This document shows, one piece after another, positions 1-8,379 of a DNA stretch of 64,000 nt. The stretch is from Alphaproteobacteria bacterium (lineage in GTDB: Bacteria > Pseudomonadota > Alphaproteobacteria > Rhodospirillales > WMHbin7): NCBI GenBank assembly GCA_015231795.1, contig JADGAX010000006.1:1-64000 (forward strand). Reading direction: 5' to 3'. The position numbers were made by a program, and so were the translations under genes. The notes under the pieces are model-generated. The model had not been told where the DNA came from, did not search any database, and saw only the letters and a list, made by a program, of their open reading frames with translations. Each line of letters begins with the position of its first letter. Positions within the stretch are counted from its first letter, which is position 1.

Positions 1-156
1 CCCTTTGAACCGATTCAACAAACCCTGTGGGACAGCAGTGACTCTGACCCCAATTCTCCCGCAGATTGGCTCCATTTGGTGGAGTATCAATATAAGCAAA
101 TCCAGAGAAGAAGGCAGCCGTTGATTGAGACGCCATTTTTATCTCCCTTATTGTAG
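1..156 (+). CDS. C-terminal end of an unidentified protein (cut by the window edge)
   Basis: An open frame enters from the left edge and runs 51 codons to a TAG stop at 154-156. The translated end is hydrophilic, with an acidic stretch followed by a basic one (QRRRQ) and a tail ending SPLL; no family is recognised. It is convergent with the next gene and overlaps its last 9 bases. The frame could be fortuitous because only 156 bases are visible. The base composition resembles the AT-rich accessory gene beside it. Confidence 0.35.
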   Translation, partial: PFEPIQQTLWDSSDSDPNSPADWLHLVEYQYKQIQRRRQPLIETPFLSPLL

Positions 157-1341
157 ATTTGTTATGTCGCTAATTTTTAGTGCACTTCCAGAATATAAAA
201 TGCGGCTGCCATCTGGATTTTCACAAATATTAACCGGGCCTATTCTATGAGATTTGTTATCATTATCCGTAGCCACACGTTCATAGCTACACACATTTTC
301 AATAAATTTTACATATCCGTTAATTGACTTATAATAAACAGGAATGGATACCGAAAGGCGCATTCCCCTATCTTTTCTTAAGAAAACCTGCACTTGATCA
401 ATTTCAGAAAACGAGCTGCCCTTAATAAATATTTCGTGCGGATATTTAACAGATGTATTGTTATGAAAGTTTTCAATTGATATATGACGATACCAAGGAG
501 GAAAGTTGTGCTCTATTTGCAAAGGGCATTTGTGAGAATTATCTTTTTCCTGACATGCAACGATAATGTTCGTGCTTTCATGATGTAATTTTGTTTGGAA
601 TCTATCCCAAATTTCTTTTCTAATTTTAACCCCTGCCACTCCAATAAACCTATTGGCGGGACTAATCAGTTCCTTTCTATTTTGCTCAGTCCCCAGTTGC
701 CTCCCATAGTCTTCCTGAGCTTTAACTTCGTATGCCTCGACCTTCTCAAGAACAATAGATCGAGATTCGTCGGGAAGTTCTTCCAATTCATAGTGAATCT
801 CAACCACATTCGGATCGTCGAGATTATCGATCCACAAAATTGGTGGACGAAATCCCTTTCTAACTTCCTTTGCTACCGGAAAGGTCCAGAAAAAACCTGT
901 AATATAATGGCTTGGGGTTAAAAAACAGTTGGAACCCAATAAAGGAATAACCAGCCCGCCGTTATCCAACTGGTGGGTTAAATACGCTCTGCTCATACGA
1001 TATCTTCTCTTCTGGTCGAAGATCACGAATGGGATAAGCAGGGCTGTCCCAATCGCCTCGTCAGGCGCCCAATAGCCATCACAACGCACCCTTTTGGTTA
1101 CAACCATGGGCTCGTTGTTATAACGCAGGTGAAACTTCACCTCGATTACTGCGCGTCGGTCCAAAAGGAAGCTGAGCAGCCAGATACCCTTGCCGTCATC
1201 GTAATATTCGGTCACGGCGACCAAAGCCGATAGAGCCAGCACAGAGGCCAAGAGCCACCGACGAAAACGACGTGGCTTCTTCCCCGTGCCTTCAACAAGG
1301 GGGGCCTGATCCTTCGGCATGTTCTGCAGTTCAGTCATCAT
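148..1341 (-). CDS. Membrane-anchored protein of unknown function, downstream of a HlyC-like gene
   Basis: This 397-residue protein has a basic N-terminal stretch (KKPRRFRR, about residues 21-28), one hydrophobic segment (about 29-46) and then a long soluble part, suggesting a signal anchor with the bulk outside the cytoplasm. The soluble part has four or five scattered cysteines and no motif that I recognise. The start follows AAGGGAAG; ATG at 1341 or 1338 are both possible. It begins 10 bases after the stop of the HlyC-like acyltransferase on the same strand, so the two are probably co-transcribed. The gene is clearly more AT-rich than the housekeeping genes in the window, which suggests horizontal acquisition. 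No function is assigned. Confidence 0.75.
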   Translation of the reverse strand: MMTELQNMPKDQAPLVEGTGKKPRRFRRWLLASVLALSALVAVTEYYDDGKGIWLLSFLLDRRAVIEVKFHLRYNNEPMVVTKRVRCDGYWAPDEAIGTALLIPFVIFDQKRRYRMSRAYLTHQLDNGGLVIPLLGSNCFLTPSHYITGFFWTFPVAKEVRKGFRPPILWIDNLDDPNVVEIHYELEELPDESRSIVLEKVEAYEVKAQEDYGRQLGTEQNRKELISPANRFIGVAGVKIRKEIWDRFQTKLHHESTNIIVACQEKDNSHKCPLQIEHNFPPWYRHISIENFHNNTSVKYPHEIFIKGSSFSEIDQVQVFLRKDRGMRLSVSIPVYYKSINGYVKFIENVCSYERVATDNDNKSHRIGPVNICENPDGSRILYSGSALKISDITNLQ

Positions 1342-1351
1342 CTTCCCTTAT

Positions 1352-1858
1352 TCACGCTGCCTTTTCCTTGACCCGCACTTCGCCTGCGACCGGCTTGCCG
1401 TCCTTGCCGGGTTGCAGCAGCTTCAGCGGCTTGTCAGCGAACAGGCGTTGCTTGATTTCTTTCAGCACCGCCTCTTGCCCACCGAAGGGTGCGACGAGAT
1501 CGACGATCCAGGCGCGGTCGCCCGAGTTCCAATCAGATGGCCTCAGGCGCGTGTGACCCGCCATCAGACGTTGTTCGGCTTCCTCGTTCAGCATGGCCCA
1601 GGTAACGAAGGCCTGTGGTTTGTCTTTGCCGCGCACCAGCCTGAACTGGCGCAGCATGACCGGCGGCAGCACCAGCCATTCCAGATCGGCGATGAACAGG
1701 TGTTTGTGGTTGGGTGATTGCGTCATCAGCCAGACCACGTCGCCCAATACCTCGGCAGGTCCATTGGGCTGGCGCAGTGGCGTTGGCGGGGCCGCGTCGG
1801 CTACCTTGGCTTCTGCTTGCTTGGCGGATTTATCTTTTGAACTAGCCTTGCCGGACAT
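1352..1858 (-). CDS. HlyC-family toxin-activating lysine acyltransferase homologue
   Basis: HlyC-type enzymes move a fatty acyl group from acyl-ACP to internal lysines of RTX protoxins in the cytoplasm. This 168-residue protein aligns along the family core: EVLGDVVWLM (about 36-45), then SPNHKH with His51 at the position of HlyC His23, and DWNSGDRAWIVDLVAPFG (about 109-126), where Asp120 matches HlyC Asp92. Both catalytic residues are therefore present. A charged, Ala/Lys-rich extension of about 30 residues precedes the core. The start was set at the ATG preceded by AGGGAG rather than a longer in-frame start. No RTX toxin gene or type I exporter is visible in this window; the only operon partner is a membrane-anchored protein of unknown function. 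The family assignment is from recalled HlyC sequence; the substrate is unknown. Confidence 0.85.
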   Translation of the reverse strand: MSGKASSKDKSAKQAEAKVADAAPPTPLRQPNGPAEVLGDVVWLMTQSPNHKHLFIADLEWLVLPPVMLRQFRLVRGKDKPQAFVTWAMLNEEAEQRLMAGHTRLRPSDWNSGDRAWIVDLVAPFGGQEAVLKEIKQRLFADKPLKLLQPGKDGKPVAGEVRVKEKAA

Positions 1859-2171
1859 ACCGATCTCCCTGAAGAACACAGACTCAACCGCAAGAGATCG
1901 CCTATTCCATTCGGAACAAGGCCCCTCTTTTCAGCGCATTCATGGTCCCGCAGGCAGGCTTGTTTTTGTTTGATAAGCTGGCTGAAACTCTAGCCAAAGG
2001 CCTTAGAGAGTCAACACATGAAGCGGGGTCATCCTGGACGGCGCATAGGCACAGATGATGGAAGGCGCCGGGGCTGTCTCAGTGCAAGGGAGGTTGGCTT
2101 GCTTTCTGCCGCGGCTCGGTTAGGCTTGCTCCCGCTGAAATCCAGATGAAACTCAGCCTAAGGGTCAATCG

Positions 2172-2684
2172 ATGAGCCGTTTTCTATCCGATGGACGCAG
2201 CCTTGATCAATTTTTTCATAGCCAGTTGGTTGCCTGTCCGCAATGCGGCAAGCGGACGGAACTGTTCTATCGGAACCAAGAGGTGCGGCTTGCCTGTTTG
2301 ATGTGTGGACACAGCCGGAACATGGGTTGCCTTTCCAACCCCGAAGGCGACCCTGCCATTGTCAACGGAACGCCGGGGGTTGATTTTACAGCTTCCCGGT
2401 TTTCATGGTCGCTTGCGGCATGGAAGTCGGTCAGGCTTTGGCTGAGAACGCCTTGCTGCGGCGAGGAGCTGTGGGCCTATAATTTGGAGCATCTTTTGTA
2501 TCTGAAGGCATATATTACCGCCAGCCTTCGAGAACGCCGTCAAGAACGGCGCACCCCCAAAAGTCCTTTGGCCTGGCAGAATACGGCTTTGATCAGCCGC
2601 ATGCCGCAATGGATGAAGGATCGTAGGAATCGGGATGCCATTCTGTCCGCCATCGCCAAACTGGAGCGGATGGCGCGGTCATAG
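2172..2684 (+). CDS. TFIIB-type zinc-ribbon-containing protein of unknown function
   Basis: This 170-residue protein has an N-terminal zinc ribbon: CPQC at about residues 22-25 and CLMC at about 42-45. A second part contains a CC pair in RTPCCGEELWAYN, followed by a region rich in Leu and Tyr and a basic C-terminal part (RMPQWMKDRRNRDAIL). The layout matches a widespread group annotated as TFIIB-type zinc-ribbon proteins whose role is not known to me; nucleic-acid binding is a reasonable guess only. The ATG at 2172 is preceded by AAGGG. It lies alone between the HlyC-like operon and the HD-GYP gene. Confidence 0.7.
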   Translation: MSRFLSDGRSLDQFFHSQLVACPQCGKRTELFYRNQEVRLACLMCGHSRNMGCLSNPEGDPAIVNGTPGVDFTASRFSWSLAAWKSVRLWLRTPCCGEELWAYNLEHLLYLKAYITASLRERRQERRTPKSPLAWQNTALISRMPQWMKDRRNRDAILSAIAKLERMARS

Positions 2685-2846
2685 TAGGAAGGGCCAACCG
2701 CCACCAGAAGTTATAGACCTTAATCTGCCATTTATTTTGTGGGCGAAACGGGTTGGGGCGCTTCCTATCTTTACATCAATACAACTCCGGGAATTCAAAA
2801 ACGGATGACATGACGTTCGGGGCGTCGCACAGCCAAGGAGGCGTCG

Positions 2847-4154
2847 ATGCCGATGCAGGGGGAAATGGATATCCACTTCGACACGCAGGGGCGGCATGCT
2901 CTGCCGCGCGCCCAGCAGGGGGGCGGCCTTCGCTTCGATTTGTCGCAGGCAGTGACGGCCCTGTCTTCATCGCTTGATCTGATCGGCCAGCAACATGTCT
3001 ATCATATGCGCCGGGTCGCCGTGATGGCCCTGGCCATGGCGCATGAGATGAACTGGAGTTCGGAACGCAAACGCGACGCCATGTATGCCGGGCTTGTCCA
3101 TGATTGCGGCATCAGCTCGGAACGCGAATTCAACGATTTGTCCGTCGCCGTCGAATGCGCCAATCCGCATCCTCATTGCGAGCGAGGCGCTGCCTATCTG
3201 GCCGAATGTTTGCCGCTGTCGCGCTTTGCGCCCATCGTTGCGCACCATCACACTTCCTGGAAGGCGCTGTGCCGGATGGAGGAGATGCCAAGCGACACCC
3301 GTTTGCTGACCAATCTGGTGCAACTGGCCGATCGCGCCGACGTCATGCATCACGGCATGCGTCTGAAGGGCCGTCACGAATGGGAAGTCATCGGGCGCGA
3401 GCTGGCGCCCTATGCGGGCAGGCTGTTCAACAAGGAACTGGTCGAATGTTTCAGAGGGCTGGCCGAAACCGACGCCTTCTGGCTGCGCCTGTTGCCCGAA
3501 TATGTCGAAACGGTTCATTACGATTTCGATCTGCCCGACGATCTGTCGTCGCACGGATTTGCGGAAACGCGCAGCCTGGCCCATCTGTTCGCCCGCATCG
3601 TCGACGCCAAAAGCACCTTCACCGGCGAGCATTCGCTGGGCGTCGGGCGTCTTTCGGTATCGCTGGCGCAAAGATCGGGCCTGGGCGATGAATTGTGCAA
3701 CCAACTGGAAATCGCCGGGCTTTTGCACGATATCGGCAAAATGCGGGTCCCTATCGAGGTGATCGACAAGCCGGGCAGCTTCTCGCCCGAGGAGCGCCGC
3801 CTGATCCGACGCCACAGCTATGACAGTTTCCGCATCCTGGCCCCGGTGTTCCAGGGCACGCATATTCCCCGCTGGGCCAGCCAGCATCACGAGCGTTTGA
3901 ACGGTTCGGGTTATCCTTTCGGCCTGAAGGCCGACGACCTTGATTTGGGCGCCAGAATCATCGCCGTCGCCGACGTGCTGCAAGCCCTGGCCCAGACCAG
4001 GCCCTATCGGCCGGCCTTCTCGCGCCCCGAAATCATCAAGACGATGAAGGAAATGGCGGATCGCGACGAGCTGGATTTCGGCCTCGTCTGCTTTGTGGCC
4101 GAGGATTTCGAGAATCTTTACGCCCAGGCCATCGGCGCCGAGGGCAAGGGGTAG
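2847..4154 (+). CDS. HD-GYP domain protein, putative cyclic-di-GMP phosphodiesterase
   Basis: This 435-residue cytoplasmic protein carries two HD folds. The N-terminal one (about 50-200) has GLVHDCG and a later HHH. The C-terminal one (about 245-420) has the HD-GYP signature: HDIGKM (HD pair), RRHS, QHHERLNGSGYPFG (the GYP motif) and a closing AVADVLQAL with metal-ligand Asp. HD-GYP enzymes hydrolyse c-di-GMP to pGpG or GMP. There is no receiver or PAS domain in front, so the input signal is not evident. The start ATG follows AAGGAGG by 6 bases. The gene stands alone between a zinc-ribbon gene and the hicAB pair on the opposite strand. Confidence 0.88.
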   Translation: MPMQGEMDIHFDTQGRHALPRAQQGGGLRFDLSQAVTALSSSLDLIGQQHVYHMRRVAVMALAMAHEMNWSSERKRDAMYAGLVHDCGISSEREFNDLSVAVECANPHPHCERGAAYLAECLPLSRFAPIVAHHHTSWKALCRMEEMPSDTRLLTNLVQLADRADVMHHGMRLKGRHEWEVIGRELAPYAGRLFNKELVECFRGLAETDAFWLRLLPEYVETVHYDFDLPDDLSSHGFAETRSLAHLFARIVDAKSTFTGEHSLGVGRLSVSLAQRSGLGDELCNQLEIAGLLHDIGKMRVPIEVIDKPGSFSPEERRLIRRHSYDSFRILAPVFQGTHIPRWASQHHERLNGSGYPFGLKADDLDLGARIIAVADVLQALAQTRPYRPAFSRPEIIKTMKEMADRDELDFGLVCFVAEDFENLYAQAIGAEGKG

Positions 4155-4196
4155 GACATATCCGATATTTCCGAGATGAAGGATAAGGAACCCGTA

Positions 4197-4541
4197 CTAC
4201 TCCCGCTTCCCGATTCCTTCCGCCAGCAGCGCCACGCACAACGTATTGAAACTGACGCCTTCCAAGGCGGCTCGTCGCGCCAGGGCGGCATGAAGCGACC
4301 GGGGGACGCGCTGGCTCCACTTGCCGCTGAAGGCTTCCTCGCCCGCCTTGGGGATGGGGCGGCCCAATTCCTTCAAGGTCTCGACATAGGATTGCAAGGC
4401 GTCTCGCCCTTCCTCAATAGCTTCCTCCGGCGTCTCGCCATCGGCAATGCAGCCCGGATAATCTGGAAAACGGATCAGATAACCGCCTCCGTCTTCCTGG
4501 GAAAGCGGCTCTATTTCAAAACGCGGCAAACTGTTACCCAT
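4197..4541 (-). CDS. hicB: HicB-family antitoxin
   Basis: HicB neutralises the HicA mRNA interferase and usually represses its own operon. The 114-residue product has the N-terminal partial RNase-H-like fold of the family: GGGYLIRFPDYPGCIADGET followed by EEAIEEGRDAL. Its C-terminal part (QRVPRSLHAALARRAALEG) resembles the Arc-type DNA-binding segment found in many HicB proteins. The ATG at 4541 was preferred to an upstream in-frame TTG at 4556; it overlaps the end of hicA by 8 bases, as expected for translational coupling. The gene is downstream of hicA on the minus strand. Confidence 0.88.
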   Translation of the reverse strand: MGNSLPRFEIEPLSQEDGGGYLIRFPDYPGCIADGETPEEAIEEGRDALQSYVETLKELGRPIPKAGEEAFSGKWSQRVPRSLHAALARRAALEGVSFNTLCVALLAEGIGKRE

Positions 4542-4776
4542 GGTCTTCACTTTCAATCTGGTCGATCATGTCGAGAAACAGCTTCACATAAATCGGCTTG
4601 ATCGGCTTTCGAGCGGGAACCGGCAGCGGCAGCAGACCTGGGTAGCTGAAAGTTACGTGGCTGGTGCCGGGTTGGCGGTAGTCGATGCCGTATCGGCCGG
4701 CAATCCGCTTCAAATCCTCAATCCGCTGATCTCGCGGATTGTTGCGCATACGGGCGAGCGTTTTCTCGATTTTCAT
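4534..4776 (-). CDS. hicA: HicA-family mRNA interferase toxin
   Basis: HicA toxins are small double-stranded-RNA-binding-fold proteins that cleave mRNA with a single catalytic histidine. This 80-residue product has the expected form: a helical start (RDQRIEDLKRIAGRYGID), then PGTSHVTFSYPG with the conserved Gly-Ser-His arrangement, and a proline-rich link (PARKPIKPIYVK) before the C-terminal helix. ATG at 4776 is chosen; an in-frame GTG lies just before it. It is the first gene of the hicAB pair, and a 20-bp palindrome sits immediately upstream. Confidence 0.87.
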   Translation of the reverse strand: MKIEKTLARMRNNPRDQRIEDLKRIAGRYGIDYRQPGTSHVTFSYPGLLPLPVPARKPIKPIYVKLFLDMIDQIESEDHG

Positions 4777-4786
4777 CACGCCAGAA

Positions 4787-4806
4787 TGGTATCATATATG
4801 GTGCCA
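4787..4806. promoter_or_regulatory. Palindromic operator upstream of hicAB
   Basis: The imperfect palindrome TGGTATCATATATGGTGCCA (CATATATG core with outer TGG/CCA arms) begins 10 bases upstream of the hicA start. HicB-type antitoxins autoregulate by binding palindromes at this position, so this is the likely HicB/HicAB operator. The assignment rests on symmetry and position only. Confidence 0.55.
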
Positions 4807-4816
4807 ATTTCAAGGC

Positions 4817-5038
4817 CTACCCCACCCTGTTCCCGGCTTCCAGCTTGCGCCCGTCATGGGTCCAGCGCGTATCCGAAACCAATTCGGCATATTCCAGCCA
4901 GCAGCAGCCGTCGCAAGGGCATTCCCTGAATTCCCATTCCACCGGCCCCTCGCCTTTCCAGGCGAAGGGCGGCGCATCAATCTTCTGAACTTTCAAGGGC
5001 GTATTGCAGCGGGGGCACATGGGAATGGGGCGGGTCAT
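4817..5038 (-). CDS. Small zinc-ribbon protein of unknown function
   Basis: The 73-residue product begins MTRPIPMCPRC and contains two cysteine clusters, CPRC at the start and CPCDGCC in the middle, which could form one zinc ribbon. The rest (WLEYAELVSDTRWTHDGRKLEAG) is polar with no recognised motif. The start at 5038 is preceded by AGGAAA at good spacing, whereas a longer frame to 5131 has no such site. The stop lies 10 bases from the hicAB operator, so it reads toward that pair on the same strand. Function unknown. Confidence 0.55.
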   Translation of the reverse strand: MTRPIPMCPRCNTPLKVQKIDAPPFAWKGEGPVEWEFRECPCDGCCWLEYAELVSDTRWTHDGRKLEAGNRVG

Positions 5039-5213
5039 GCCGGCGTTTCCTGATGGTATTTCTATGAAATAGGCGTCTTTTGTAGCGTTCCGCCCGCCTT
5101 GAAAGCAATTAAATCTGGCCTTTCCGGCCAAATCGTGGCATTAACCCCGCCTTCAAGAGCCGTGGCACCCCTGGAGGCCCGGTTCGGCATCTCGCATTCA
5201 TTAGGAGAGAGCA

Positions 5214-5915
5214 ATGACCGATATTCATGTCCTCGCGGCCAGTTCGCGAGAGCGGGCCGGAAAGGGGGCCGCCCGCGCCACCCGTCGTTCTGGGCTGATT
5301 CCTGCCGTCATTTATGGCGACAAGAAGCCCCCGGTGATGGTGGCGCTGGAGCCCAAGACCTTGATGACCGAATTGCACAAGGCCGGATTCCGCACCACCC
5401 TGTACGACGTCAAGGTCGGCAACGAAGCGTACCGCGTTCTGGCGCGCGACGTTCAGTTCCATCCGCTGACCGACAATCCCTTGCATGTCGATTTCCAGCG
5501 CGTGGGCGCCAGCTCGACCATTCACGTCGCCGTGCGCGTCTTGTTCGAAAACGAACTGAAGTCGCCGGGCCTGAAGCGTGGCGGCGTGCTGAACGTCGTG
5601 TTGCACGAAATCGAACTGGTTTGCCGCGCCGACAGCATTCCCTCCAAGCTGGTCATCGATCTGGCCGGTATGGACATCGGCGATTCGGTTCACATGAGCC
5701 AGATCGCCCTGCCCGACGGCGTTCGCCCTTACAACACCAGCCAGAACTTCACCGTGGCGACCATCGCGCCGCCCACCGTGATGAAGGCTTCCGACACCCA
5801 GGCCGAACAGGCGGCGGCGGCGGCGGCTTCGGCGGCTTCGGCGGCGGCGGCCGGCAAGGCTCCGGCTCCGGCGGCGGCGGCCAAGGCGCCTGCCAAGGCG
5901 CCCGCCAAGAAGTAA
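5214..5915 (+). CDS. rplY: 50S ribosomal protein L25/general stress protein Ctc
   Basis: L25 binds 5S rRNA in the central protuberance of the large subunit. The 233-residue protein is the long, two-domain Ctc form: an N-terminal 5S-binding domain (about 1-95, including GAARATRRSGLIPAVIYG) and a C-terminal TL5-type domain (about 96-190), followed by a low-complexity tail of Ala, Pro and Lys (about 195-233). ATG follows AGGAGAGAG. It leads the rplY-pth-ychF operon, a common order in proteobacteria. Confidence 0.96.
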   Translation: MTDIHVLAASSRERAGKGAARATRRSGLIPAVIYGDKKPPVMVALEPKTLMTELHKAGFRTTLYDVKVGNEAYRVLARDVQFHPLTDNPLHVDFQRVGASSTIHVAVRVLFENELKSPGLKRGGVLNVVLHEIELVCRADSIPSKLVIDLAGMDIGDSVHMSQIALPDGVRPYNTSQNFTVATIAPPTVMKASDTQAEQAAAAAASAASAAAAGKAPAPAAAAKAPAKAPAKK

Positions 5916-5930
5916 CGCGCGGCTTTCGCA

Positions 5931-6530
5931 ATGTTCCTCCTGGTGGGCCTTGGCAATCCGGGACAGGAACATGCCAAAGACCGGCACAATATCGGATTCA
6001 TGGCGGTGGACGAAATTGTCCGCCGCCATGATTTTTCGCCCTGGCGCAAACGCTTCCAAGGCGAAACGGCGGAAGGCAACATCGGCCAGCAACGCGTGCT
6101 GGCTCTGAAACCCGCCACCTTTATGAACCTGTCCGGTCAGGCGGCGGGCGAAGCGGCGCGTTTCTTGAAAATTCCGCTCGAGAACATCCTGGCCTTGCAT
6201 GACGAGTTGGACCTGTTGCCCGGCAAGCTGCGCGTCAAAACCGGCGGCGGAGCGGGCGGACATAACGGCCTTAAAAGCCTGGATGCCCATCTGGGCAACG
6301 GCTATAAGCGTCTGCGCCTGGGCATCGGCCATCCGGGGGACAAGGACACCGTGACCGGCTATGTGCTGTCGGGTTTCTCCAAGGTCGACAAGGACTGGCT
6401 GGACCCGTTCTTGGAGGCGCTGGCCAAACATATCGGCCTGGCGCTGTCGGGCAATGACAACGAATTCATGAACAAGGTGGCGCTGGCTTTGAAACCGCCG
6501 CCGCCCATAGAGAAAAAGAAGGACGCGTAA
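5931..6530 (+). CDS. pth: Peptidyl-tRNA hydrolase
   Basis: Pth releases peptides from prematurely dissociated peptidyl-tRNA in the cytoplasm. The 199-residue protein begins with the family signature [20 protein letters not shown], with the catalytic His of RHNIG at about residue 21, and continues with PATFMNLSG and [27 protein letters not shown], both canonical. It lies 15 bases after rplY and one base before ychF, so the three are one transcriptional unit. Confidence 0.97.
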   Translation: MFLLVGLGNPGQEHAKDRHNIGFMAVDEIVRRHDFSPWRKRFQGETAEGNIGQQRVLALKPATFMNLSGQAAGEAARFLKIPLENILALHDELDLLPGKLRVKTGGGAGGHNGLKSLDAHLGNGYKRLRLGIGHPGDKDTVTGYVLSGFSKVDKDWLDPFLEALAKHIGLALSGNDNEFMNKVALALKPPPPIEKKKDA

Positions 6531-6531
6531 G

Positions 6532-7632
6532 ATGGGATTCAATTGCGGCATCGTCGGCCTGCCCAATGTCGGCAAGAGCACGCTGTTCAACGCGCTCACC
6601 AACACGGCCGCCGCCCAGGCCGCCAATTATCCCTTCTGCACCATCGAACCCAATGTCGGACGCGTGGCGGTTCCCGATCCCAGACTGGAGCGGCTGGCGG
6701 CAATTTCGAAAAGCCAGAAGATCATCCCCACCCAGCTTGAATTCGTCGATATCGCCGGGCTGGTGCGCGGCGCTTCCAAGGGCGAGGGTCTGGGCAACCA
6801 GTTCCTGGCCAACATCCGCGAGGTGGACGCCATCGTGCATGTGCTGCGCTGCTTCGAAGATTCCGACATCACCCATGTCGAGGGATCGGTCGACCCGGTG
6901 CGCGACGCCGAAACGGTGGAAACCGAACTGATGCTGGCCGATCTGGACAGCGTGGAAAAGCGCGTCATCGCCGCGCAGAAAAAAGCCAAGACCGGCGACA
7001 AGGAAGCCAAGGAACTGCTGCAGGTTCTGGAACCGGTGCTGACCGCCCTGCAAGCCGGTCTGCCCGCGCGCAAGGCCAAGATCGATGCCGATCTGAAACC
7101 TCTGCTGGCCAAGCAGCAGCTTCTATCCGCCAAGCCGGTCTTGTACGCCTGCAATGTCGAGGAAGCCTCGGCTTCGACCGGCAACACCTTCTCGGCCAAG
7201 GTGGAAGAGATGGCGGCAAGCCAGGGCGCCGCCACCGTCATCATTTCCGCCGCCATCGAGGCCGAGGTGGCGCAGTTGGCCAGCGACGACGACAAGCGCG
7301 AATTCCTGGCCGCCCTTGGCCTGGACGAAACCGGACTGGCCCGCGTGATCCGCACCGGCTACGAGTTGCTGCATCTGGTCACCTTCTTCACCGTCGGCCC
7401 CAAAGAGGCCCGCGCCTGGACCGTGCACAAGGGCGCCAAAGCCCCCGAAGCCGCGGGCGCCATCCATACCGATTTCGAGCGCGGCTTCATCCGCGCCGAA
7501 ACCATCGCCTTCGACGACTTCGTCTCGCTGGGCGGCGAAACGCCCTGCAAGGAAGCGGGCAAGATGCGACTGGAAGGCAAGGAATATGTCGTCGCCGACG
7601 GCGACATCTTCCATTTCCTGTTTAATGTGTAG
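6532..7632 (+). CDS. ychF: Ribosome-binding ATPase YchF (Obg-family)
   Basis: YchF is a universally conserved Obg-type P-loop ATPase that binds ribosomes and acts in translation and stress responses. The 366-residue protein has the G1 loop GLPNVGKST (9-17), the [20 protein letters not shown] switch region, a coiled-coil insertion and a C-terminal TGS domain (about 283-365) ending FHFLFNV, the normal family end. ATG follows AAGGA, and one base separates it from the pth stop. Its final 365 bp are duplicated downstream at 9916-10280. This copy is the complete gene. Confidence 0.97.
   Translation: MGFNCGIVGLPNVGKSTLFNALTNTAAAQAANYPFCTIEPNVGRVAVPDPRLERLAAISKSQKIIPTQLEFVDIAGLVRGASKGEGLGNQFLANIREVDAIVHVLRCFEDSDITHVEGSVDPVRDAETVETELMLADLDSVEKRVIAAQKKAKTGDKEAKELLQVLEPVLTALQAGLPARKAKIDADLKPLLAKQQLLSAKPVLYACNVEEASASTGNTFSAKVEEMAASQGAATVIISAAIEAEVAQLASDDDKREFLAALGLDETGLARVIRTGYELLHLVTFFTVGPKEARAWTVHKGAKAPEAAGAIHTDFERGFIRAETIAFDDFVSLGGETPCKEAGKMRLEGKEYVVADGDIFHFLFNV
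7268..7632 (+). repeat. Direct repeat copy 1: 3' end of ychF
   Basis: By eye, bases 7268-7632 match 9916-10280 in the same orientation over 365 bp, with a single difference (C at 7608, A at 10256). The match begins within ychF at about codon 246 and stops exactly at the last base of the TAG stop codon. Flanks on both sides are unrelated. It borders a 2283-bp insert. Confidence 0.95.
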
Positions 7633-7676
7633 CCATTGAATAGATTTGCGCGCAACTACTCATCAGAAGCGATGTT

Positions 7677-8018
7677 TTATAGGTTACACATTTTCAATCC
7701 ACGCTGAATAAGTTTGTCCGTCGCTCCTAATATTATGTGCTCGAATTGGGGGTGTCGTGCCATTTGACTTTTCGCGTCTGGGAAACCACCGACCCCCATC
7801 GCCACCCCATTCAAACCGTAAACGGTTCCCCCTAGCTCGATCAAGACAAGTGGTCGAACAGTTCCTCCAAATGATTTTTTCTTGCACGAAAGTCTACCGT
7901 TATCAAAATTGACAAAGGGCCACTCATCACCATATTCCTGTTTTCCAACGGTTAAGGCGCTGTCCCCACAAGCCGTGACGAAGAAGAATAGGAAAACAAC
8001 TAGAACCAAGTATCTCAT
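7677..8018 (-). CDS. DUF2511-like (YebY-type) lipoprotein
   Basis: The 113-residue product starts with a lipoprotein signal (MRYLVLVVFLFFFVTAC, Cys about 17), so it should be lipid-anchored at the cell envelope. The mature part has EWPFVNFDNGRLSC, GGTVYGLNGVAMG and a C-terminal GLKMC, the pattern of DUF2511 proteins such as YebY (small secreted proteins with a conserved Cys pair and an 'EWP' start). The start is preceded by GGAGAA and overlaps the stop of the upstream lipoprotein as ATGA. It is the last gene of a three-gene operon inside the ychF-flanked insert. The family call is from pattern memory. Confidence 0.7.
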   Translation of the reverse strand: MRYLVLVVFLFFFVTACGDSALTVGKQEYGDEWPFVNFDNGRLSCKKKSFGGTVRPLVLIELGGTVYGLNGVAMGVGGFPDAKSQMARHPQFEHIILGATDKLIQRGLKMCNL

Positions 8019-8362
8019 TTCGGTTCTCCATGCACAGCGCGGCACGCAAACCGCATCATCTGGATGTTGTTTTCCAAGTGCGTATCGACAAGAATCGGGG
8101 CTTTGCTGCCACACCTCCCATCACTAAGAATCTCTTTAGCTGCCTCCGTACGGTTGGAGCGTCTATCGAGTACGTATGGATTGGGAAAGAGTCTTACTCC
8201 CATGTTAAACACGGCCACATCATAAATGCCTTCTTCGCGGGGCCAGACAGCAATCTTGATTTCACCTTCTACGGGATGGTTGATTAAATGCGTCTCAACC
8301 CCTGGAGCATCTTGTGCGCATGCGCCAAGAAGTAGTAAAGCGATCAACGAACGCAGTCTCAT
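8015..8362 (-). CDS. Small lipoprotein of unknown function
   Basis: The 115-residue product has a short signal with a lipobox (LIALLLLGAC, Cys about 15) and a polar mature part with two cysteines (GRCGSKAP and RFACRA) that could form a disulfide. No family is recognised. ATG at 8362 is preceded by GGAG at 6-base spacing. Its stop overlaps the next gene as ATGA, and its start lies 17 bases after the PD-(D/E)XK-like gene stop, so the three form an operon. Probably envelope-located. Confidence 0.65.
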   Translation of the reverse strand: MRLRSLIALLLLGACAQDAPGVETHLINHPVEGEIKIAVWPREEGIYDVAVFNMGVRLFPNPYVLDRRSNRTEAAKEILSDGRCGSKAPILVDTHLENNIQMMRFACRAVHGEPK

Positions 8363-8379
8363 AGATTTCTCCGATTCTA

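Noticed and set aside
5800-5912. Ala/Pro/Lys-rich simple sequence at the end of rplY as a possible separate repeat element
   Set aside because: It is in frame as the low-complexity tail of L25/Ctc, which is common in alphaproteobacteria.
5109-6626. A 505-codon minus-strand frame opposite rplY and pth
   Set aside because: The opposite strand has two unmistakable genes; the frame has the His/Arg/Gln-rich composition typical of antisense translation.
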